Shown: piece by piece, positions 7,674 through 17,354 of the stretch
How the letters are laid out: every line of letters starts with the position of its first letter
Numbering within the stretch: position 1 is the first letter of the stretch
Notes under the pieces: model-generated
Databases searched by the model: none
Told to the model about the DNA's origin: nothing
The model's input: only the letters and a program-made list of their open reading frames with translations
Assembly (NCBI GenBank): GCA_016787045.1
Contig: JAEUVA010000008.1
Location: 177,743 to 241,742, forward strand
DNA length: 64,000 nt
Reading direction: 5' to 3'
Source: Chitinophagales bacterium
GTDB lineage: Bacteria > Bacteroidota > Bacteroidia > Chitinophagales > LD1
Program-made: the position numbers and the translations under genes

Positions 7674-10600
7674 CTATCGGGCAATTACCATTTTGCCGAA
7701 GCCCTTCTTAAAATACTTGTCGTAGTTCTCAGCATTATGCTCTACTTTTTCGCCATTTGTTTTTGTAACCACCCTGTAAAAATACACCCCATTGGCCAGT
7801 ACGTCACCGTACTGGTCGCGTCCATCCCACTTATACTCGGTTCGGTTGGTACCTATTCTTATTGGGCCTAAATCGTTTTTAAAAATTTCTTTCACTATAG
7901 TGCCCCTCACATTCATGATTTGTATTTTCATATAATCTGGCACTTCGCTGCCCGTAAGTGTAAACACAAACTGTGTAGATGTGGTGAACGGATTAGGGTA
8001 GTTGAGTATGTTGGTGATGGTAGATTTATTAATTACTTCAAAACTTATTTTGTAATCAAAGTAAATGTTGTTCTGCTGCCGGTCGGGGTCTCCGGGGCGG
8101 TTGCCACTACGGTCTGTGCCTTTCACTAAAAGTTCATATACCCCATCGGTGCTAAAAGTTGGGGTGTACACCACCTGCGCTTTGTTGTCTTTATTCAGCA
8201 TTGACACATTAGCGGGATGAAAAACCATATCGCCAGCAGAATAACTTACTCTGCGCGGTGTATTTTCATTGGGATATTTGATGTAGAGGTCTAAAAGAGA
8301 TGTATCGTCAAGAGCCAAAAATTTGTTTTCGTCTTTCAACATGATCAAAATACTTGGTTTTGCCGAAACAATATCACCATTAAAAATATGTTGCCCATCA
8401 AAAGTAACATCCAGCAATGGGTTAGTCATATCGCCAGTAACTGTAAAGTCCATCTCGGCAAAATTATTGAAGTGAAACTGCTCTAACTGGTCATCGTTGG
8501 GGTTAGCTTCTAAAGATAGTTTGTTTAGCCCAATAAAATTATTGGTGTTTACAGGCGAGTTAAACTCCATAACAAGTGTATCTAAGCCCGGCAGTGGGCT
8601 ATGCCTGATGTATGAAGTTGTATTAGACAACTGTGCATCGCGAAGGGTGTACTTTACTAACATACTATCCATAGGCATTTCGGTAATGCTTTCTAAGCCC
8701 ATTTCAAGATGCAAATTACCGCCACTGCTAATGTTGTTGGTAAAAACAAAATGCGCTGCGGGATTTACTGCCGCTTCCGGTGCCTTTTTGTAAAGAATGC
8801 GCCAGTATTGCATTTGAGGTGGTGTGCGATTCACTAAATCGGTAGCCCGCAAACGTAATTTAAGAAAAGGATACACCGATGCCTTAACCACATTGGTGTC
8901 AAAAATATTGTTGGCTTGTGTGGTAGAAAAAAGCAATGTTTCTACACCCGTACTACTTACACCAATCACATCCACTAGTGCAGTATCGGTATCGGGTGCT
9001 TCTGCTGCATGGCGGCTCCAGTGCATGCTTCCCCATTCGGTGGAAGGACCAATTAGTGTAGAGGTAAACTGACCACTGTACCAAGTGCCTATAAACGTAA
9101 TGGTAGTATCTAATGGCTGAAAGAAACTATTGTTGTAACTGAACGAACCCGAAGGTTGACCTTTTTGTGTAAAGAAAACACAAGGTCCTGTAGCATTTCC
9201 GTTTTTGAGCAGCAGAGCCGGAAATCCAACAGAGGATAAAGACTGCACCACCGTGGTATCCCAAGCTGTATATGGCACCACATTGTTAGAGTAGATCAAC
9301 ACATAATTTCCGGCAGGTATGGAATCTAAAAAAGTCTTAATTACCTGCCCCCAGGTTTTGCCAAAAAAGGGTAAGGTGCTGTTGGTGGTTGGGTGAATTC
9401 CTTCTGTTTTAAAATCAAAGCCAAACTGCTCAGCCGTTTTATCGCTGCAATGATAGTTCCCAAACTTATCACCAAAATTGTCTATTGGTGTTTGGTTTCG
9501 GCTACTCCATGCTGTACCGGTTACACTGTCAATCACGGCAATCGTTAACCCACGGTTAAAACCACAGCCCCCCATGCGGTAGCGGTGCATACTGTAGTTG
9601 TTATAGTCCCATCCGAGTAGTGCGGCAGCTAAATTTCCGCCCACAGCATCTGCCACGCCTGTGGTTACTTTAATGGTATTTACTGATGGCGGAAACTTGA
9701 ACATCCGGTCTAATGGGTCAATATTCAAATTTTGTGGAATGTCTTTTTGCCATTGATAGAGGTGACTTTGGTTCCAGCCGGGATATTCATCTTTCAGATA
9801 TATAAAACTGCTGTATCGCCACTTGGGGTTGGTGCTGTCAATAGCCACCCGCCAATAATAAACAGAGCTATCTTTGTATGTGAGTGTTGGTGTAAAGTGC
9901 AACACCCCTCCTTTCTGAAAAACTGCTCCTGATTGAAGTGGAGATAAAAACAATTCTGAAGTATCTATCTGAAATAAATAATTTCTTTCAGGTGCAAATG
10001 GATTAATGGTAGATGCTTTTAAGGTAACACCTTGCTTAGGCACTATGGCAAACTCATACGGATAAATTGGTATTACATCATCGCCTTGAATGTTAATGCT
10101 CACCGGATTAAGTAATGAATTGTTGCATTCATCCATTTCATCTAAAGCACTACTGGCATCTACTTGCACCTGAAACAAATTTTGACCATACCCTACATTA
10201 TCAATCTTAGTGGGCACTTTAAACACTACAGAATCGGAATAGTATGGTGCGCTTATCTTTTTGGAGTAAGTATAAACCACCGGATTATTAGACGCATCAA
10301 ATACTGTTCTTGTGAGATTGATATCAAAAGAATCTTTCACTGCCTTACCCAAATTAAGTACACTCACTTTTACTTGAAATGAATCTATGCCGGGGGTAAC
10401 TGTTGCCGGAGAAAAACTTAGCGAAGAAGTTTGTACTGCATAATCGGGTTTTGGATATTGATTTAATTTTAGAGCGGGGTCGCCATGGTAAGTCATTTCA
10501 TAGGCTACCATAGTCTCAAAGTTGGTACTATTGGGCTTATTCAGGATGGTGTTGTAGGCCTTTACCAAACTACTTCCTATTGGCATATTGTACAATAATC

Positions 10601-12815
10601 GACTAAACGAATTGTAAAAATTAGTATTATATGCATGCAAGCCATTAGAAACAGATAAACTGGTAGTGCTTAAAAATGATATGGCTGCTTTATTGGGTTC
10701 TAAAACAAACTGCTCACTGCTTCCTTGCCCTGCATCGTGAATAAAGCCGGCAAAACAACCATTGCTGATAAAGAGCGGATACTTTTTATAGTTCTGATAA
10801 TTCTGTGGAGCATCTATGCTAAAGTCAAAAGCACCTGTTGCCGAGTGCCCAAAAAAAGTAATGAGCGAAACACCGTCTTTAATTCTATTTGTAATAATTG
10901 CAGACTGTGATTGTGGCAATGGTTGAGAACCTTGCTTGGTGAATGTATGCACATTGGCTCCCCATGAGGTATCTTCGGCTAATTTTTCATATTCATTCAA
11001 GTAAAATTTAAACAAGTTTTGTTCGCTTTGAGACGTACCTCCACCTAGATGCAATATCTGTTTTTGCCAATCTTTCGGCTCTATGTTATTGCATGACGGA
11101 TAGATATTTTGCTGCTCTTCATAATCCTTCACTTTTTGCAAGTACTGTTGTACCTGCTGTGGTGTTTCTGCTGCTAAGCGACCAATGCTAACTGTCATTG
11201 AATCATTTGCCCTTGTAGATACAAGCAGATTATCAGAAGCGGGATAGCCAAAACTCGGAATCAAACACTGCGCATAAGCTGGTGATGCTGTATTGCGCAT
11301 AGCGGGCATTTCGCGCCCTTTGCCAATCAAAAAAATGTGTTGTGGTTTTATTTGCCAGTTCTCAATAGCCCATCGAATAAAGTTGCGAATGGCTAAAGGT
11401 GATTTTTGAATACCGTAGCTAAACTGGTCGTAAAGTGTATCTATATTGATGATACGGGCTGTAAACTTTCCGGTGGCAGGACTGGCTGTTAAATCACGGT
11501 GTTTCCTGTACTCGTCCACATAATTTACACCCAATACATTTGCCATCAATTTACTATGTGTAATAATAAGATAGTCGCCTTGTTTATTAATAGAGGAAAG
11601 GTTTTCAAAAACATAGGGAGTTAAAGTTGATACTATGCTGTAAGAACTGCTACCGCCACTTATCATCACTAATTCTCGCATAAAATTTGAAGGCGGCAAC
11701 AAATATTTAACCGGTGTTGTACCCGGAGTTTCTACAGATTGCAGACGCAAACCATTGGTAATATCGTACAACACTGGTTGCTGCCCATCATCATTAAAGT
11801 TAGTTACCTCTATGTACTTACTTACTGCACTACCACTTATTTGAAAATAGAAACTGTTGGTGTTGTTGAAATTGAAATTGCGCGGGTAGGTAAGTTCTAC
11901 AAAACAAACCGTGTTTTGCTTTTTACTTATTCCGGTTCCAAGGTCTTTGAAATTTATTGTATTATTTCCATTCACAATTTGAGAAGCATTGACTGTAAAT
12001 AACTCACGATTAACGCGGTATGCAGCAGTTGTACTGTTGTATGGCAAATTGACCCCATTGAGAGCTATGCGCACATCGCGTGTTTCTCCGGCACCGGTAG
12101 CACGATTAATAAAAGTTGTACGTATAGTAGCGTTTCCGCCTAATGCATTTACCGCAGTGCAGTTAAAGGTGTAATCTTGAGAAGTAACCTGCCCTGAACC
12201 GCTGCTGGTACCAAAAAACTGGTTATTGGCATATCCCTCTCCCTCTTCAAATGTAGATTTATGCACCTCATCGGTACCTACCATGTAGTATCGGCCTTCA
12301 AAATATGCGCCATGCCGCTCATCTAATATACGGTGGAGGTAAAAATTCTCTTTAGCGGGTGGGTTGGTAATATTGTTTATAACATTAGTAAAGCGAAGGT
12401 TGGTACCACTTGTTTTGCGGGTGAGGTAGTAAGTACTTACATCGGTAAACAAGCTATAATAAGGGTTGCCTTGCAGCAAAGCAGATTTGAATAGTAAGCT
12501 ATCTATATCGCCTATATTTTTTTTACCATAAAACTCAAGATAATCGTTTGAAGAAAAGTTATTTCCCGAATAAGAAACATACAACGGTACTTGTTGCCCG
12601 CGAAAAAAAAGCACCCAATCTGATGATGGAGTATTTGCTACATTAGGAATATACGAAGCAAGTGTGCTTTGCGGAATACGATAAACGCCATCTGCGCTTA
12701 TCTGAATCTTGTAATACTGAAGATTGTAGTCAATCCACTCATTACCAAATGGCTGAGCTACCACTTTAGAAAACACCAAAAAACCTACAATAAAACTAAG
12801 TAGAAGTTTAGACAT
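7674..12815 (-). CDS. PorU-type T9SS sortase, long form (PorU2-like C25 peptidase)
   Basis: 1713 residues with an N-terminal signal sequence ending near KVVAQ. PorU is the outer-surface cysteine peptidase that cleaves C-terminal sorting signals and attaches T9SS cargo to lipopolysaccharide. The gingipain-like (C25) core spans roughly residues 410-770; catalytic candidates are H657 in FFGHSATG and C687 in FISNGC. The core is followed by a CARDB-like beta domain, a very long beta-rich region, and a C-terminal FlgD-Ig/sorting-like domain (NYPNPF ... NGVYFYRV ... KMVIAR). Classical PorU is about 1150-1300 residues, so this matches the longer paralogue that, from memory, is annotated as PorU2. It starts 3 bp after the PorV-like gene, which fits joint action of the two proteins. 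Confidence 0.88.
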   Translation of the reverse strand: MSKLLLSFIVGFLVFSKVVAQPFGNEWIDYNLQYYKIQISADGVYRIPQSTLASYIPNVANTPSSDWVLFFRGQQVPLYVSYSGNNFSSNDYLEFYGKKNIGDIDSLLFKSALLQGNPYYSLFTDVSTYYLTRKTSGTNLRFTNVINNITNPPAKENFYLHRILDERHGAYFEGRYYMVGTDEVHKSTFEEGEGYANNQFFGTSSGSGQVTSQDYTFNCTAVNALGGNATIRTTFINRATGAGETRDVRIALNGVNLPYNSTTAAYRVNRELFTVNASQIVNGNNTINFKDLGTGISKKQNTVCFVELTYPRNFNFNNTNSFYFQISGSAVSKYIEVTNFNDDGQQPVLYDITNGLRLQSVETPGTTPVKYLLPPSNFMRELVMISGGSSSYSIVSTLTPYVFENLSSINKQGDYLIITHSKLMANVLGVNYVDEYRKHRDLTASPATGKFTARIINIDTLYDQFSYGIQKSPLAIRNFIRWAIENWQIKPQHIFLIGKGREMPAMRNTASPAYAQCLIPSFGYPASDNLLVSTRANDSMTVSIGRLAAETPQQVQQYLQKVKDYEEQQNIYPSCNNIEPKDWQKQILHLGGGTSQSEQNLFKFYLNEYEKLAEDTSWGANVHTFTKQGSQPLPQSQSAIITNRIKDGVSLITFFGHSATGAFDFSIDAPQNYQNYKKYPLFISNGCFAGFIHDAGQGSSEQFVLEPNKAAISFLSTTSLSVSNGLHAYNTNFYNSFSRLLYNMPIGSSLVKAYNTILNKPNSTNFETMVAYEMTYHGDPALKLNQYPKPDYAVQTSSLSFSPATVTPGIDSFQVKVSVLNLGKAVKDSFDINLTRTVFDASNNPVVYTYSKKISAPYYSDSVVFKVPTKIDNVGYGQNLFQVQVDASSALDEMDECNNSLLNPVSINIQGDDVIPIYPYEFAIVPKQGVTLKASTINPFAPERNYLFQIDTSELFLSPLQSGAVFQKGGVLHFTPTLTYKDSSVYYWRVAIDSTNPKWRYSSFIYLKDEYPGWNQSHLYQWQKDIPQNLNIDPLDRMFKFPPSVNTIKVTTGVADAVGGNLAAALLGWDYNNYSMHRYRMGGCGFNRGLTIAVIDSVTGTAWSSRNQTPIDNFGDKFGNYHCSDKTAEQFGFDFKTEGIHPTTNSTLPFFGKTWGQVIKTFLDSIPAGNYVLIYSNNVVPYTAWDTTVVQSLSSVGFPALLLKNGNATGPCVFFTQKGQPSGSFSYNNSFFQPLDTTITFIGTWYSGQFTSTLIGPSTEWGSMHWSRHAAEAPDTDTALVDVIGVSSTGVETLLFSTTQANNIFDTNVVKASVYPFLKLRLRATDLVNRTPPQMQYWRILYKKAPEAAVNPAAHFVFTNNISSGGNLHLEMGLESITEMPMDSMLVKYTLRDAQLSNTTSYIRHSPLPGLDTLVMEFNSPVNTNNFIGLNKLSLEANPNDDQLEQFHFNNFAEMDFTVTGDMTNPLLDVTFDGQHIFNGDIVSAKPSILIMLKDENKFLALDDTSLLDLYIKYPNENTPRRVSYSAGDMVFHPANVSMLNKDNKAQVVYTPTFSTDGVYELLVKGTDRSGNRPGDPDRQQNNIYFDYKISFEVINKSTITNILNYPNPFTTSTQFVFTLTGSEVPDYMKIQIMNVRGTIVKEIFKNDLGPIRIGTNRTEYKWDGRDQYGDVLANGVYFYRVVTKTNGEKVEHNAENYDKYFKKGFGKMVIAR

Positions 12816-12818
12816 AAG

Positions 12819-13931
12819 CTATTCTTCTTTTTGCTTTTTGGTAATATCTAACCGCAGCGAAATAACGTGCGAGTACAAACCCGCTCCACCATCGGCATCT
12901 TTAATGGTGGTAAGGTTAGTGAGCGCATAGTCAATGCTTACAATCTTAATGTGCACACCGGCTCCCAAATTTGGCGACACCATAAATCGTTTCTTGCCTA
13001 ATTCATCTACCGAGCGTTGCAAGTTGCCTACCCCGGTACGTACACTAACGTCTATATCTTTGGCTGCTACGTATTTCATTTCTAACCCTACATTCATATC
13101 TATACTAATAGGTTTAGCTGCAATCAACACATTTCGCTTTCCATCGGTAGTCATGGCAAAATTGATTTCGGGGGTAATGAAAAACTTGTTCTTAATGTTG
13201 CCTTCGTAACCGGCACCAAGTGTAAACACCGGGCTGGTAATTTCTAAACTGTTTCGGGGCAGTTCGTTACCGCTTTGAGTAAGCGCCTGCTTTTCGTCAT
13301 CATTAAAACTAAAACTCCAGGCATTGAATGTGCCTGTAACATCGCGAGCCATAAATCCAAAACGCCATTGCTTGTAGCGATACTGCAAACCTGCATCTAA
13401 CCCAAAACCAAAGGCCTTAGCAAACTTGCCTATTTGCCGGTATATGATTTTAGTATTAGCCCCAATACTTAGCCCCTTTACGGGCAACACTTGTGAGTAA
13501 TGAAAGGCAAAAGCATAATCAGCCGCACTAAAGGAGGTAATCTTGTTGTAATCTAAACTGCCATCGGGTTGTACTAAAAACAGTGTGTTGGGTATATCAT
13601 CTACACCAAACCTAAAAAAAGAAAAGCCCAGCACCCTCTTTTGGTTCTGAATTGGTACGGCCAATGAAACATAATCGTACTTGGCAATACCCGCAAAATA
13701 CTCAGAGTGCATGATGCCCAACTGAAAGGTGTGTGGAATATGCACCAGCCCGGCAGGGTTATAGTAATTTGCATATGCATCGCTAACGGTAGCTACCTGT
13801 GCATTGCTCATAGCCATGCCCCGCGCACCTACACCAATGTTTAAAAACTCATTGCTGTACTTGCGTACCGCCTGAGCGGTTGTGATTACCGATAAACATA
13901 CCAGACCAAAAACTATAACTACTTTTTGCAT
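12819..13931 (-). CDS. PorV/PorQ-family outer-membrane protein (PorV2-like)
   Basis: 370 residues with a signal peptide (MQKVVIVFGLVCLSVITTAQA). The segment FLNIGVGARGMAMSNAQVA followed by YANYYNPAGL is the hallmark of the PorV/PorQ family of FadL-like outer-membrane barrels. The rest alternates short amphipathic strands, as expected of a barrel. In T9SS, PorV shuttles cargo from the translocon to the PorU sortase. Here the gene lies between an AcpH-like gene (4 bp gap) and the PorU-like gene (3 bp gap), so the two T9SS-related proteins are almost certainly made together. From the pairing with a long PorU I infer the PorV2 type, but this needs a phylogeny. It shares no other por or gld genes locally. 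Confidence 0.87.
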   Translation of the reverse strand: MQKVVIVFGLVCLSVITTAQAVRKYSNEFLNIGVGARGMAMSNAQVATVSDAYANYYNPAGLVHIPHTFQLGIMHSEYFAGIAKYDYVSLAVPIQNQKRVLGFSFFRFGVDDIPNTLFLVQPDGSLDYNKITSFSAADYAFAFHYSQVLPVKGLSIGANTKIIYRQIGKFAKAFGFGLDAGLQYRYKQWRFGFMARDVTGTFNAWSFSFNDDEKQALTQSGNELPRNSLEITSPVFTLGAGYEGNIKNKFFITPEINFAMTTDGKRNVLIAAKPISIDMNVGLEMKYVAAKDIDVSVRTGVGNLQRSVDELGKKRFMVSPNLGAGVHIKIVSIDYALTNLTTIKDADGGAGLYSHVISLRLDITKKQKEE

Positions 13932-13935
13932 GAAT

Positions 13936-14589
13936 CTATTTTTTGAGCAATTGCTGCCAGCTATAACGCAAATGCGATTCCATATTGTGTAATGAGGTTA
14001 GCAATTGTTTTTTTTCTACTTCTGTAAATTTAATTCCGGCCACGGAGCCATAAATTTTTTCAAGACCCAATACTACGTTCTCCGAATTATCTAACAAAAA
14101 AATGAATTTCCGTTGCATAAACGATTGAAAGCTACGCAAAAAGTGCTGTTTTTCAATAGATAAACCAAACTCATCAAAGTAAGTTGCCAACACTGCTAAA
14201 TCAGTTGCTTGTAGTGTTTGATAATACCTATCTGCAATTGTTTTATCATAACGAACTATGCATCCGTCTAACATTAGCTCAATAGCAATGTGGGCCACTA
14301 CTGATAAGCGAATCTTTTGTCGGTCTAAACCCTCCTTCAAAAAAAGAGCTACCAGTAGTTTACACAGTTCTGTAAAATCTGCTGAGGAATGGAAGTGTTT
14401 ATCCGCGTCATAGTGCCACAATACTCCTCGGTGAATTTCACTGAGCAAAACATCTGTCGGCACAACAGCATTTTTAAGCGTACCGTTATAGGTTTTAGAA
14501 AAATGCTTCACCAAATCAGGAATAGCTAAACCCACCGTAATGTAGGAGTCGGGGCAGCGTTCAAAATAGTAGTGCGATAAAAAATTCAC
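13936..14589 (-). CDS. AcpH-like protein (acyl carrier protein phosphodiesterase family, tentative)
   Basis: 217 residues. The N-terminus MNFLSHYYF, the GLAIPDL segment, the histidine-containing HRGVLWHYDADKHFHSS stretch and the later VAHIAIELMLDG resemble the pattern of AcpH-type phosphodiesterases (MNFLAH, G-x2-LPD, HR-x-ID-x2-TD-x-HP, HxxxD/E), which remove the 4'-phosphopantetheine from acyl carrier protein. Several family residues are replaced, so enzymatic activity is uncertain and it may be a Bacteroidota-specific relative with another role. It is cytoplasmic by sequence. It is the first gene of the tight three-gene cluster with the PorV-like and PorU-like proteins, and lies 96 bp after the Y-family polymerase. 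Confidence 0.6.
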   Translation of the reverse strand: MNFLSHYYFERCPDSYITVGLAIPDLVKHFSKTYNGTLKNAVVPTDVLLSEIHRGVLWHYDADKHFHSSADFTELCKLLVALFLKEGLDRQKIRLSVVAHIAIELMLDGCIVRYDKTIADRYYQTLQATDLAVLATYFDEFGLSIEKQHFLRSFQSFMQRKFIFLLDNSENVVLGLEKIYGSVAGIKFTEVEKKQLLTSLHNMESHLRYSWQQLLKK

Positions 14590-14685
14590 AGCAGAGCAAT
14601 TAAGCTGGTTACATGTCTATGTAAAACTGATGTACAATCGCATAAGTTCGGAAGCAACGCACAAGAATATACAGCTTCGTTGTCC

Positions 14686-15990
14686 CTACTCCTCATCGTT
14701 CGGTTTCCGTTTTTTAGGGTTTGTAATCATATCTTTTATGGAACCAAAACCAATCACATCTTTCATTACAGGGGTTTCAGTTAGTTCACCGGCTAGCTTT
14801 ATCTTTTCAAACCCAAATTGCTCTTTTATGCTGTAAACAGTTTTGCGCAATTTGTCCTTTCTTAAGCTATCGCCAAAAAGTGCAAACTGCACTATTTCAG
14901 AGCCGGCAAAATCGGTTACCCAAACACTCATTCGGGTAATTTCTGTGTTGATAATATTCTCTGCACCCAGTTCTAACTCTCGCTGTTTAATGCGGGTGAG
15001 TATGATGTCTTGCATATCTACTGCCCCCTGTATAGTGGTGTCTGTATGCAGGTAATCTTCATAGCCACCACCGGTTTCGTAGCGGCATGAAAACCCCAAC
15101 ACATGAGCTTTCAACTCGTGCTTCATCATTCGCTTTTCTAACTGCATGCACAAGGCCATGAGTATGTCATAGATGGTTTCTACTGAATCTCTTTGTGCTT
15201 TGGAAATTTGGCGCATGGCTTGCATGCTTTTGTATTCATCGTTGGCTATGTCTACTTCTTTAAAATTTAAACGGTAGTGCCAGTACTCTCCCAATACGCT
15301 TTTGCATGCCCTGCGCAATTTATCGGGTGGCGAATACCTAATCTGTAAAGGTGAATGTATGCCACCAATCATCAGCCGCTGTGCCATGCGGGTACTAATG
15401 CCCGGCAAATCTGTGAGCGACAACTTCTCTAAAATGCCATCTATAGTGTCGGGTGAGATAACGGTGAGTCCATCGGGCTTTTTTATGTCAGAGGCCAGTT
15501 TAGCCAAAAAAGCGTTGGGAGCTAAACCTATAGAGCAGGTAAACCAATCGCCCACATCTTGCTGAATTTTCTTTTTGATATCGCGGGCCACTTTTTCTAA
15601 ATCTTTATGCATCAATCGGTATGTAGAAAAATTCAAGATAGCTTCATCAATACTTTTTGGAATTACATCATCACAAAAACTTTGCAGCACTTTCATAATT
15701 TTTACGTGAAACTCCCGGTAACGAGCCGGGTTAGTTTCTAAAGGCACAAACTCCGGGTACTTAGGTACTATTTCTGACAGGCGTGCCGGTTTTATTCCCT
15801 TGGCTTTGGCCTCTTTGGATAATGCAATAACCGAACCATGCCTACCGGTATAAACACAAACACCCACCGGTCTGCCGCGCAACCAAAAATTAACCTGCTG
15901 CTCGCAACTCGGAAAAAAGCTGTTCATATCCACAAACATTACATTGGATTGCAGCGAAGCAGAAAGGATATTGTTTTGATTAACGTACAT
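14686..15990 (-). CDS. Y-family (DinB/Pol IV-like) DNA polymerase
   Basis: 434 residues. Y-family polymerases copy damaged templates. The palm motifs are present: VDMNSFFPSCEQ carries the first metal-binding Asp and the DMNSFF steric region, and PKSIDEAIL carries the S-x-DE catalytic pair. DLPGISTRMAQRL is the helix-hairpin-helix of the thumb, and the C-terminal third is the little-finger domain. It ends in basic residues (NPKKRKPNDEE) rather than a recognisable clamp-binding motif. It is longer than E. coli DinB because of the extended little finger. Whether it should be called DinB or a separate Y-family branch cannot be settled here. No umuD or imuA lies beside it. It follows the LON-domain gene by 24 bp. 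Confidence 0.9.
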   Translation of the reverse strand: MYVNQNNILSASLQSNVMFVDMNSFFPSCEQQVNFWLRGRPVGVCVYTGRHGSVIALSKEAKAKGIKPARLSEIVPKYPEFVPLETNPARYREFHVKIMKVLQSFCDDVIPKSIDEAILNFSTYRLMHKDLEKVARDIKKKIQQDVGDWFTCSIGLAPNAFLAKLASDIKKPDGLTVISPDTIDGILEKLSLTDLPGISTRMAQRLMIGGIHSPLQIRYSPPDKLRRACKSVLGEYWHYRLNFKEVDIANDEYKSMQAMRQISKAQRDSVETIYDILMALCMQLEKRMMKHELKAHVLGFSCRYETGGGYEDYLHTDTTIQGAVDMQDIILTRIKQRELELGAENIINTEITRMSVWVTDFAGSEIVQFALFGDSLRKDKLRKTVYSIKEQFGFEKIKLAGELTETPVMKDVIGFGSIKDMITNPKKRKPNDEE

Positions 15991-16014
15991 TCAAAATTTT
16001 CTATATATTTTTCA

Positions 16015-16650
16015 CTAAAAATTGGGAGGCACTTCTCTCCGAAAGTGCCCGTTGAGTTGTACTTTGCTCCTCACCTGCTCAGCCGCTTCTAACTCCGGGA
16101 TTACTTTTTGCAAATGCTGTATCAAAAACCATTGCCGGCCTTTTTCTGAAATTCCGGTAAGCAAACGGTATTGATCTTCGGGCGTGAGCACCGCATAGTG
16201 AGCTAAATCAAACGAAAGTGGCTGCGGAAATTTTCTCCGTAAATCAAACCCTGTTTTTAAAATCAGGTGTAATTTTTTCATCAAGTCTTCGAGTGTGGGG
16301 TTGAGGTGAGTGGTATCATGCGGTAAATACTTCACCTCATAAACCACTGCCGCAGAGTACAGTTTATTGGGTACCTCGCGAACCACATCTATTATTCTGA
16401 AAATTCCGGTGGCTTTGGTTTTAATATCCATTTCTCCGGTTTCGTACACTTTGGTTACTTCCGTAATCTCCATTTCTGCACCATACTCACTCAAATTATC
16501 TTTATTTACTGATGGTATTCCAAAGTTTTTTTTCTCTCTCCAGCATTCGGATATCAACTGTTTATAGCGAGGTTCAAAAATGTGCAAATGCAGTGCTTGC
16601 CCAGGAAACACCACAGTATTGAGAGGAAAAATGGGAAGAAACTTGGTCAT
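16015..16650 (-). CDS. LON substrate-binding domain protein
   Basis: 211 residues. The N-terminal FLPIFPLNTVVFPGQALHLHIFEPRY is the beginning of the Lon N-terminal (PUA-like) substrate-binding domain, which continues to about residue 190. The ATPase and peptidase domains of Lon protease are absent, as in the stand-alone family members found widely in bacteria, so it is not a truncated Lon. The function of stand-alone members is not established; peptide or protein binding is assumed. It is the first gene of the minus-strand run ending at the P450 and is divergent from the small plug-like protein gene at 16759. Confidence 0.85.
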   Translation of the reverse strand: MTKFLPIFPLNTVVFPGQALHLHIFEPRYKQLISECWREKKNFGIPSVNKDNLSEYGAEMEITEVTKVYETGEMDIKTKATGIFRIIDVVREVPNKLYSAAVVYEVKYLPHDTTHLNPTLEDLMKKLHLILKTGFDLRRKFPQPLSFDLAHYAVLTPEDQYRLLTGISEKGRQWFLIQHLQKVIPELEAAEQVRSKVQLNGHFRREVPPNF

Positions 16651-16758
16651 AAACGTTAAAAAAGTTTTGTCATAGAATTGTAATAATAAACCAAAGTGTA
16701 TAGCGTTTGTTGACCAAAAGAAAAAACATTACGTACATTTAAACTGTAAAACATACAC

Positions 16759-17325
16759 ATGCGCAGCCGCTCCATTTTATTCGCTCTTTGTGTTGTACTA
16801 TGCAGTGCGGGCATGGCCAATTCTACCGGTGAGATTTTGGGCAAAGTGTTTGTACAAGAAACTAAAGAGGTTTTAGCATTCGCTGAAATTACGTTTGAAA
16901 ACCGCATGGATAAAATTACGGTTACAGCCAATGAGTACGGCATCTACTACGTTCACCGCATACCTACCGGCAAGTACCAAATGCGTATTAAGCATAACAA
17001 CCGCGAATTTGTTTTAGACAAAGTACCGGTGTATGATGGATACAGTACCGAGGTTAACTTTCCGGTGAGTAACGACAACACACTGCCGGCCGTAGTGGTT
17101 ATTACTTTAGAAAATAAACGGCTCAGTAGTGCCGAGAGCAACAACATCAACCTATCGGGCAGTACAAACCACCAACCCACACGCAGTTTGGGTGATGCTT
17201 TGAGTATGCAACCAGGGGTAGATGTGAGCAACGGTAAGTTATTCATCAAAGGCAGTGATCAAGTGAAGTTTTTTATTGACGGCACTCCAGTGCTGGGGCA
17301 GCCACAGATGGGTAGCACTTGGTAG
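16759..17325 (+). CDS. Secreted CarboxypepD_reg plus TonB-plug-like protein without barrel (first of tandem pair)
   Basis: 188 residues with a signal peptide (RSILFALCVVLCSAGMANS). Residues ~24-105 form a carboxypeptidase-regulatory-like beta domain (GEILGKVFVQETKEVLAFAEI ... GIYYVHRIPTGKY). Residues ~125-188 resemble the start of a TonB-receptor plug: SLGDALSMQPGVDVSNGKLFIKGS then VKFFIDGTPVLG. The frame ends there; no beta-barrel follows. A plain TonB-dependent receptor would be several hundred residues longer. The next gene has the same architecture, so this is probably a genuine small protein class rather than a broken receptor. It might be a periplasmic partner, decoy or scaffold, but no function is established. 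Confidence 0.75.
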   Translation: MRSRSILFALCVVLCSAGMANSTGEILGKVFVQETKEVLAFAEITFENRMDKITVTANEYGIYYVHRIPTGKYQMRIKHNNREFVLDKVPVYDGYSTEVNFPVSNDNTLPAVVVITLENKRLSSAESNNINLSGSTNHQPTRSLGDALSMQPGVDVSNGKLFIKGSDQVKFFIDGTPVLGQPQMGSTW

Positions 17326-17354
17326 TTTTTTTTCATCATCATAAAACCAATCCT

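Noticed and set aside
7674..12815. PorU-like protein as a free gingipain-like toxin or virulence protease
   Set aside because: The gene is joined to a PorV-like barrel and has a sortase-type overall layout, which makes a T9SS role more likely than a secreted toxin.
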